DNA from: UBA11606 sp964504305
Lineage (GTDB): Bacteria > Actinomycetota > Acidimicrobiia > Acidimicrobiales > Aldehydirespiratoraceae
Length of the DNA stretch: 64,000 bases
Assembly (NCBI GenBank): GCA_964504305.1
Contig: CAZDEB010000009.1
Location: 62,001 to 126,000 of the forward strand
Reading direction: 5' to 3'
In this document: one piece after another, positions 59,749 to 64,000 of the stretch
How positions within the stretch are numbered: the first letter of the stretch is position 1
How the letters are laid out: each line of letters starts with the position of its first letter
Made by a program: the position numbers and the translations under genes
The notes under the pieces: model-generated
Told to the model about the DNA's origin: nothing
Database searches by the model: none
Seen by the model: only the letters and a program-made list of their open reading frames with translations

Positions 59749-60225
59749 GTGGATCAGATTGATCAAGAAATAGTGCGTCTGCTGCAGCTCGACGCAACCC
59801 TTACGGCGCGAGAGCTCGCGGAGCACGTTGGGCTAACTGCAACTCCGTGCTGGCGCCGGGTTCAGTTGCTCGAACGTGACGGTGTGATCAGTCGCCGGGT
59901 TGCGATTGTCGATCCGGCGGCCGTTGGTCTCGACGTTACGGTGCTGGTTCACATCCGCACCAACGATCATTCGGCGGCTTGGCTCCAGAAGTTCTCGGAC
60001 GGAATCTCCGGGCTGCCAGAAATTGTCGAGGCCTATCGCACCAGCGGCGAGATCGATTACATGCTGAAGGTGATGGTGCCGTCGATCGAGGCTTACGACC
60101 AGTTCTACAAACGGCTCATAACCAGAGTCGATCTCTACGACGTGCGCAGCATTTTTGTGATGGAAGAAATGAAGCACACCACCGCGCTGCCTCTCGATCA
60201 CGTTGCTGACCGCGTGTCGGCCTAG
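59749..60225 (+). CDS. Lrp/AsnC-family transcriptional regulator
   Basis: The 158-residue protein has the N-terminal winged HTH (MDQIDQEIVRLLQLDATLTA; AEHVGLTATPCWRRVQLLER) and a C-terminal RAM/ACT-like ligand-binding domain (HIRTNDHSAAWLQKF; TSGEIDYMLKVMVPSIEAYD). Lrp-type regulators respond to amino acids and act locally or globally. The target is unknown; the DUF6356 gene is divergent from it, and the LLM gene follows 50 bp downstream. The GTG start is fixed by the hexamer. Confidence 0.92.
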   Translation: MDQIDQEIVRLLQLDATLTARELAEHVGLTATPCWRRVQLLERDGVISRRVAIVDPAAVGLDVTVLVHIRTNDHSAAWLQKFSDGISGLPEIVEAYRTSGEIDYMLKVMVPSIEAYDQFYKRLITRVDLYDVRSIFVMEEMKHTTALPLDHVADRVSA

Positions 60226-60275
60226 GGTCGCGGCACTGCGGGGAAAACTATGGGGACAACGAGTCAGGGGAGCCG

Positions 60276-61229
60276 ATGGCTGCATTAACCGGTGCTGGGG
60301 AGTGGATGTACGGGGCGCAGTTGCCCATCCAGACTCTCACTCGCACGCTCGTCGACCCATGGGAAGACGACGCGACCGTCGACGATTTGGTGGCGATCGC
60401 TCGCCACTGCGATGCGCTTGGCTACGACTTTGTTGGAGTATGCGACCACGTCGCGATCCCCAACAACAGCTACGCGGCCAAGATGACGACCACCTGGTAC
60501 GACACCATTGCGACGCTGGCGTACCTCGCTGCTCACACCGAACGAACACGGTTGCTGTCGGTTGTTTGGATAGCGGCCTACCGCCACCCCTTGCAGACCG
60601 CCAAAGCCTTCGGCACGCTCGATCACCTCTCCGGCGGTCGGGCAATTCTGGGAGTGGGCGCGGGCCACGTCGAAGCCGAGTTCGACGCCCTCGACGTCGA
60701 TTTCGCCACCCGCGGTAAACGTCTCGACGAGACTCTGGCCGCGGTTCGCGGGGCCTTTGGCGCCGAACACGTGTCTCACCACGGCGACTTTTTCAACTAC
60801 GACAACGTGGGTGTTGCGCCTCAGCCGGCCGCCGAACTTCCTATTTGGATTGGAGGTGCGGGCAAGGCGGCATGGCGGCGCACTGGTCGGATCGGCGACG
60901 GCTACATCCCGATGGGTCTGCCCAAAGAGCAATACCCCGAGGCCATCGACGTCATGCGTACCGCCGCCGATTCGGCGGGCCGCAACGACGTTGTCCTGGA
61001 CATTGGTTACATGACTCCGTGGGGTTACATTCTCGGCGACCCACCAGACGGGATCGGCATGCACTGGCTACAAGGCGGGGTTGAAGGGCTAGCGGCCGAT
61101 ATTCGCGACGCACGCGACGCTGGCGCCAACGTCATGCACGTCAAGTTGCGAGCTCGCGACGTGTCCGAATATCTCGACAGCCTCGCCGCTTTCACCGAAC
61201 GAGTCGTGCCGTTGGTTAACGAAGGCTGA
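60276..61229 (+). CDS. LLM-class F420-dependent oxidoreductase
   Basis: The 317-residue TIM-barrel protein has MYGAQLPIQTLTRTLVDPWE, YDFVGVCDHVAIPNN, TRLLSVVWIAAYRHPLQTAK and LGVGAGHVEAEFDALDVDF, the signature of the TIGR03619-like F420 oxidoreductases of actinobacteria. Substrate unknown. AGGGGA lies about 4 nt before the ATG. It follows the Lrp-type gene by 50 bp in the same direction and may be in its regulon. Its 3' end is 46 bp from the convergent SLH stub. Confidence 0.87.
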   Translation: MAALTGAGEWMYGAQLPIQTLTRTLVDPWEDDATVDDLVAIARHCDALGYDFVGVCDHVAIPNNSYAAKMTTTWYDTIATLAYLAAHTERTRLLSVVWIAAYRHPLQTAKAFGTLDHLSGGRAILGVGAGHVEAEFDALDVDFATRGKRLDETLAAVRGAFGAEHVSHHGDFFNYDNVGVAPQPAAELPIWIGGAGKAAWRRTGRIGDGYIPMGLPKEQYPEAIDVMRTAADSAGRNDVVLDIGYMTPWGYILGDPPDGIGMHWLQGGVEGLAADIRDARDAGANVMHVKLRARDVSEYLDSLAAFTERVVPLVNEG

Positions 61230-61275
61230 TCGATAGCCGTCGGCTTGGTCCCGCGATCGGTGTCGGCGGTGCGGT

Positions 61276-61938
61276 TTAGCCGAATGCGATACCTGTGACG
61301 GTTACTAACATCGCCGCAACTCTGAGGTCGCTGTTGGTGAAGTCGTGGTAGCTGATGATGGGTTGGTTGTCGCTGCCGATGGCGATTGACGTGTACCGGC
61401 CGACGGATCCGGTGCTGTCGAGGGTGGTGGCGGTGCCTGGATCGATGCGGGAAGTGATCATGAGTTCGCCGCAGACCCAGGCGTTGCCGTCCCAGCGGGC
61501 GATCTGGCTGGTGTTGCATCCGAGTGCGGCGAGGCCGTCGGTGTTGGGGATGGTGGTGTCGGTATCGATATCAGTGCCGCATGCCCAGATGGTGCCGTCG
61601 AACTTGGCTATTTGTCCTGAGGCGCATGACAGCCCACCGACTGTCGCTCCGAGTCCATCGATGCGGGTGCCGAGTCCGTCGATGGCTGGCTGCACGATGT
61701 TGTCGTCGTAGCGTTTGAGGAACGTGACGGATTCGCCGCGGGTGACCGGGTTGTCGGGGGCGAAGTGAGTGGCGTCTTTACCGGTGGTTATGCCGTTGGT
61801 TGCCGCCCAGTTGACTGGGGCTTCGTAGAACGCGCCGGGGATCACATCAACAAAAGGCGAGACCGCAACTGCCACAGCGGGCACGGCGATTACCAGTGCC
61901 AATACCGCGACTATCAAACGAGTCTTTGTGAACTTCAT
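61276..61938 (-). CDS. secreted SLH-domain protein with one propeller-like repeat (stub)
   Basis: The 220-residue protein has a signal peptide (MKFTKTRLIVAVLALVIAVP, cleaved near AVA), one SLH domain (residues about 28-75: FVDVIPGAFYEAPVNWAATN with TRGESVTFL), a GLxT repeat, then a phage-tail-like GLSCASGQIAKFDGTIWACG block. It ends after a single blade-type motif (GSVGRYTSIAIGSDNQPIIS, YHDFTNSDLRVA). In related proteins many such blades follow; here the frame stops after one, so the gene looks truncated. AGGAT lies 4 nt upstream of the ATG. Confidence 0.7.
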   Translation of the reverse strand: MKFTKTRLIVAVLALVIAVPAVAVAVSPFVDVIPGAFYEAPVNWAATNGITTGKDATHFAPDNPVTRGESVTFLKRYDDNIVQPAIDGLGTRIDGLGATVGGLSCASGQIAKFDGTIWACGTDIDTDTTIPNTDGLAALGCNTSQIARWDGNAWVCGELMITSRIDPGTATTLDSTGSVGRYTSIAIGSDNQPIISYHDFTNSDLRVAAMLVTVTGIAFG

Positions 61939-62072
61939 GTGATCCTGCCCTTCGGTTTCGCCACAGACAGTGACGCCAATCACCGTGCGACCACAGAGCG
62001 ATTCGGAAACCTGCGCCGGCGCGTTCAACCACAGGCGTCGGCGTGCCGATGGGAGAGCTACAGGAGGTCGAC

Positions 62073-62339
62073 ATGGACAAACTCAGGGGTCGAATCGCGG
62101 CCATGTTCGCGATGGCGGCTTGTTGTGTCACGGCGATGGCGGTCGCTCTAGGCGTTATCGCTATCACCTCTAAGGTCGTCATCGGTGGGCTGGCAGTGGC
62201 GGTTGCCGCCAGCTGTGTGCTCTTCATGTTGGTGATGATGAAGGGTCACGGCCATCGCCACGACTTGCCTTCGCAGGTTTTTTTGGACGCGGTAGACACG
62301 GCCCCCGGAGCCGGGACCGTAACCCCGATGCGACGTTGA
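62073..62339 (+). CDS. small two-helix membrane protein
   Basis: The 88-residue protein has two hydrophobic helices (about residues 9-32 and 37-57; IAAMFAMAACCVTAMAVALG and VVIGGLAVAVAASCVLFMLV), then a His-rich polar tail (KGHGHRHDL). A perfect AGGAGGT ribosome site lies 4 nt before the ATG. No family is recognised; the His cluster could bind metal, but this is only composition. It is 33 bp upstream of the hydrolase gene, which has its own leaderless promoter. Confidence 0.6.
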   Translation: MDKLRGRIAAMFAMAACCVTAMAVALGVIAITSKVVIGGLAVAVAASCVLFMLVMMKGHGHRHDLPSQVFLDAVDTAPGAGTVTPMRR

Positions 62340-62360
62340 TCGTGGGCTGGACGAGTCCTC

Positions 62361-62366
62361 TACGGT
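62361..62366 (+). promoter_or_regulatory. -10 hexamer TACGGT, leaderless hydrolase gene
   Basis: TACGGT ends 6 nt before the ATG at 62373. A weak TTGATC lies 19 bp further upstream. Confidence 0.5.
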
Positions 62367-62372
62367 GGGGGA

Positions 62373-63323
62373 ATGGATCTGATGCGGTGGACGATGGCAC
62401 TGATGGTGTTGCTTGCCTGTATCGCGCTGGTTCGGTGGATGATCATCCACCGCCGCTCGGAGTTCGTTGACATCTGGAGCGAATCAAGTCGTGAGTCATT
62501 GCGTCAAGGCCGATATCTCGGGAGCTTGCTGGTCAGGACCGGCGGCGAGGGCGACACGGTCTTTCTGCTCTTGCATGGTCTTGGTGCCACCGGACGCACC
62601 TGGGGGGCTGGGGTCGAGCCGCTGGCTGATCGTGGGGTTTTGTTTATTCCTGACCTGCTGGGCTGGGGTGGATCGCTCGACTTGCCGCGCCAGTCCTTTG
62701 GCCTTGAAGACCACATGAACGCCCTCGACGCTTCGCTTGATACGGCCGGACTGAGTAATCACCGATTGGTGATCGGTGGGCATTCCATGGGGGCGCTTTT
62801 GGCGTTGCGATACGCGGTTCGTCACGCGAGTCGAGTCCAACGGGTGGTTACGTGGGGCGCACCCATGTATTCCGACCTTGATTCGGCGATCCGGCACATG
62901 GGCTTGGTGCCTCGGCTGTTCGCTATGGACGGCAAACCAGCCCAACTCGCCTGTCGGCTCATGTGTGCGCAACGGACCGCGGCGGCCCGAATGGCCATTA
63001 TCTCGCGCCCAGATGTTCCGTCACCGCTGGCTGCGGCGAGCGTCGAGCACACCTGGGCGTCGTATCGCGGCAGCCTTAGGTCGTTGGTTATCGACAACGA
63101 TTGGCGCGAACCGCTGCTGGCACTGGAGGCGGCTGGGATCGGTGCGGAGTTGCAGTGGGGCAACGAGGACAAGATCGGCAGTCCATCCGATGTCGAGGGA
63201 TGGGCATCGAATCGTCCGTCGATCGAGATCGTGAGGGTCCCCGGGTGCGACCATCATTTGCCGTTTGTCGCACCCCGCACCGCCGTGGTCGACGCTCTCA
63301 TCAATGGTTTGGAGCTTCGGTAG
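62373..63323 (+). CDS. alpha/beta-hydrolase with N-terminal membrane helix
   Basis: The 316-residue protein starts with a hydrophobic helix (WTMALMVLLACIALVRWMII), so it is probably membrane-anchored with the catalytic domain on either side. The alpha/beta-hydrolase core has the oxyanion HGLGATGRTWG, nucleophile Ser138 in GGHSMGAL and a late His in GCDHHLPF; the acid is probably in the NEDKIGS region. Substrate unknown; esterase, lipase or haloperoxidase-like activity is possible. The start is fixed by the hexamer. Confidence 0.83.
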   Translation: MDLMRWTMALMVLLACIALVRWMIIHRRSEFVDIWSESSRESLRQGRYLGSLLVRTGGEGDTVFLLLHGLGATGRTWGAGVEPLADRGVLFIPDLLGWGGSLDLPRQSFGLEDHMNALDASLDTAGLSNHRLVIGGHSMGALLALRYAVRHASRVQRVVTWGAPMYSDLDSAIRHMGLVPRLFAMDGKPAQLACRLMCAQRTAAARMAIISRPDVPSPLAAASVEHTWASYRGSLRSLVIDNDWREPLLALEAAGIGAELQWGNEDKIGSPSDVEGWASNRPSIEIVRVPGCDHHLPFVAPRTAVVDALINGLELR

Positions 63324-63406
63324 GTCGGGACTGGCGTCAAACGGCTTTAAAAGCCGGGAGCGTCCGACGGGACCTTAGACCCATCACCGATAATACTGCA
63401 GGGGCG

Positions 63407-63412
63407 TATGGT
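63407..63412 (+). promoter_or_regulatory. -10 hexamer TATGGT, leaderless glutaredoxin-like gene
   Basis: TATGGT ends 6 nt before the ATG at 63419; no ribosome site is visible. A TAATACT run 15 bp upstream could be an alternative -10. Confidence 0.5.
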
Positions 63413-63418
63413 ACCGGC

Positions 63419-63736
63419 ATGGCTCGGCCCACCCGTCAGCTCCGGGTGCCCGTTATCACCTTGGTGACCAGTTCTGGCTGTCACCTATGCGAGATGGCTA
63501 AAGACGTCATTGCCTCGGTTGCGGTGGAAACTCCGCTCCGCCTAGAAACTGTCGAGTTAGCCAGTCCCGATGGGGCGGAGATAGCGAAGCTCCACCGCAT
63601 GGCGTTTCCGCCCCTCATCCTCATCAACGGACAACCTCACGCACACGGCCGGATCTCTGAAAAGAAGTTTCGCCACGCGCTTGATTTGCTCGCCGCCGAC
63701 TCTGTGAACGGCCCGATAAGCGGAAGAAGTTCCTGA
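63419..63736 (+). CDS. glutaredoxin-like thioredoxin-fold protein
   Basis: The 105-residue protein has the CxxC redox motif CHLC (residues 21-24) after a first beta strand (VPVITLVTSSG), and the later cis-Pro region FPPLILING. This is a glutaredoxin or thioredoxin-like minimal fold. It is encoded 1 bp upstream of a ccdA-like gene, so it may receive electrons from that membrane protein for disulfide reduction outside the cytoplasm; but no signal peptide is seen, so a cytoplasmic role is as likely. Confidence 0.75.
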   Translation: MARPTRQLRVPVITLVTSSGCHLCEMAKDVIASVAVETPLRLETVELASPDGAEIAKLHRMAFPPLILINGQPHAHGRISEKKFRHALDLLAADSVNGPISGRSS

Positions 63737-63737
63737 C

Positions 63738-64000
63738 ATGGGTGGCATATTCCTCGGCGGATCATTGACGGCTGCTTTCTTCGCAGGGGTGATAGCGCTG
63801 TTCGCTCCCTGTTGCATCGTCTTCATGTTTCCGTCCTACTTGTCGGTGGCGGTCAAGAACCGGCGAAGCCGCTTGGTGCCGCTCACGTTCGTTTACGCCG
63901 CTGGAATCTCGGTCGTGCTGTTGCCGGTCACGCTCGGCGTGAGCGCATTGTCGAGATCGCTGCTCCGATTCCACGGTCCGCTCTACGCCGCCGGCGGATC
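63738..64000 (+). CDS. ccdA: CcdA/DsbD-type thiol-disulfide transmembrane protein, N-terminal part (cut by window edge)
   Basis: The ATG at 63738 opens a frame that runs off the window (87 codons visible). The first helix contains the characteristic PCCI motif (FAGVIALFAPCCIVFMFPSY), and further hydrophobic helices follow (VPLTFVYAAGISVVLLPVTL). CcdA carries reducing power from thioredoxin across the membrane for cytochrome c or exported-protein maturation. It starts 1 bp after the stop of the glutaredoxin-like gene. The C-terminal half, with the second Cys, lies outside the window. Confidence 0.8.
   Translation, partial: MGGIFLGGSLTAAFFAGVIALFAPCCIVFMFPSYLSVAVKNRRSRLVPLTFVYAAGISVVLLPVTLGVSALSRSLLRFHGPLYAAGG

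Overview
The window reads as high-GC actinobacterial chromosome, most likely from the class Acidimicrobiia (an Ilumatobacter/Microthrix-like relative). This rests on the gene set: B12-dependent methylmalonyl-CoA mutase with MeaB, F420-type enzymes (two luciferase-like oxidoreductases and a DDN-family protein), a DUF222-HNH gene, secreted proteins with SLH domains, many GTG/TTG starts, and dense ATGA/GTGA start-stop overlaps. No rRNA, tRNA, CRISPR array, transposase or integrase was recognised by eye.

Layout. 1-5.6 kb: propionyl/methylmalonyl-CoA module (mutA 3' part, a 55-residue membrane protein missed by length filters, mutB, meaB) with a Dabb protein and a DUF222-HNH gene broken by two compensating indels. 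5.5-9.3 kb: two divergent citrate-synthase-family genes, one with an N-terminal helix-turn-helix, separated by a pair of 13-bp palindromes, then a CYP125-like P450. 9.3-17.9 kb: rhodanese/methyltransferase pair, membrane proteins (one frameshifted), a TauE-like permease, an MFS permease, an aldehyde dehydrogenase, and a redox protein with an in-frame TGA at the catalytic position followed by a SECIS-like hairpin (candidate selenoprotein). 18-21.6 kb: nrdAB (class Ia-type ribonucleotide reductase) with a DnaA box and repeat-rich promoter region. 21.9-32.2 kb: DDN protein, aldehyde dehydrogenase, amidase, lipoprotein, long-form IleRS, MMPL transporter. 32.3-40.7 kb: nucleoside hydrolase, a 500-bp gene-poor stretch with hairpins, an ECF sigma factor with a membrane partner, a Lys/Asp/Glu-rich repeat protein, alcohol dehydrogenase plus MFS exporter, and a propeller-SLH protein. 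40.7-45.9 kb: four overlapping genes (LLM oxidoreductase, enoyl-CoA hydratase, S9 peptidase, DUF1214). 46.1-49.5 kb: a molybdate operon headed by an HTH-Mop regulator, ending in an SDR. 49.6-57 kb: MscS channel, then a two-gene branched-chain-type transporter in which LivH-LivM-LivG are one polypeptide and LivF is fused to an MFS permease; then an APH-like kinase. 57-64 kb: SDR/amidohydrolase pair, DUF6356, Lrp regulator, LLM oxidoreductase, a stub SLH protein, small membrane protein, alpha/beta hydrolase, and a glutaredoxin-like gene next to a truncated ccdA.

Two window-wide patterns stand out. Many starts lack a Shine-Dalgarno sequence and instead carry a TANNNT hexamer 6-8 nt upstream, which is the signature of leaderless transcripts; in two cases the upstream gene's TAG stop is the start of that hexamer. 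Three independent 15-bp tandem arrays occur, two inside genes and one between genes. The most promising find is the selenoprotein candidate at 15760-16755, which automated calling would split in two.
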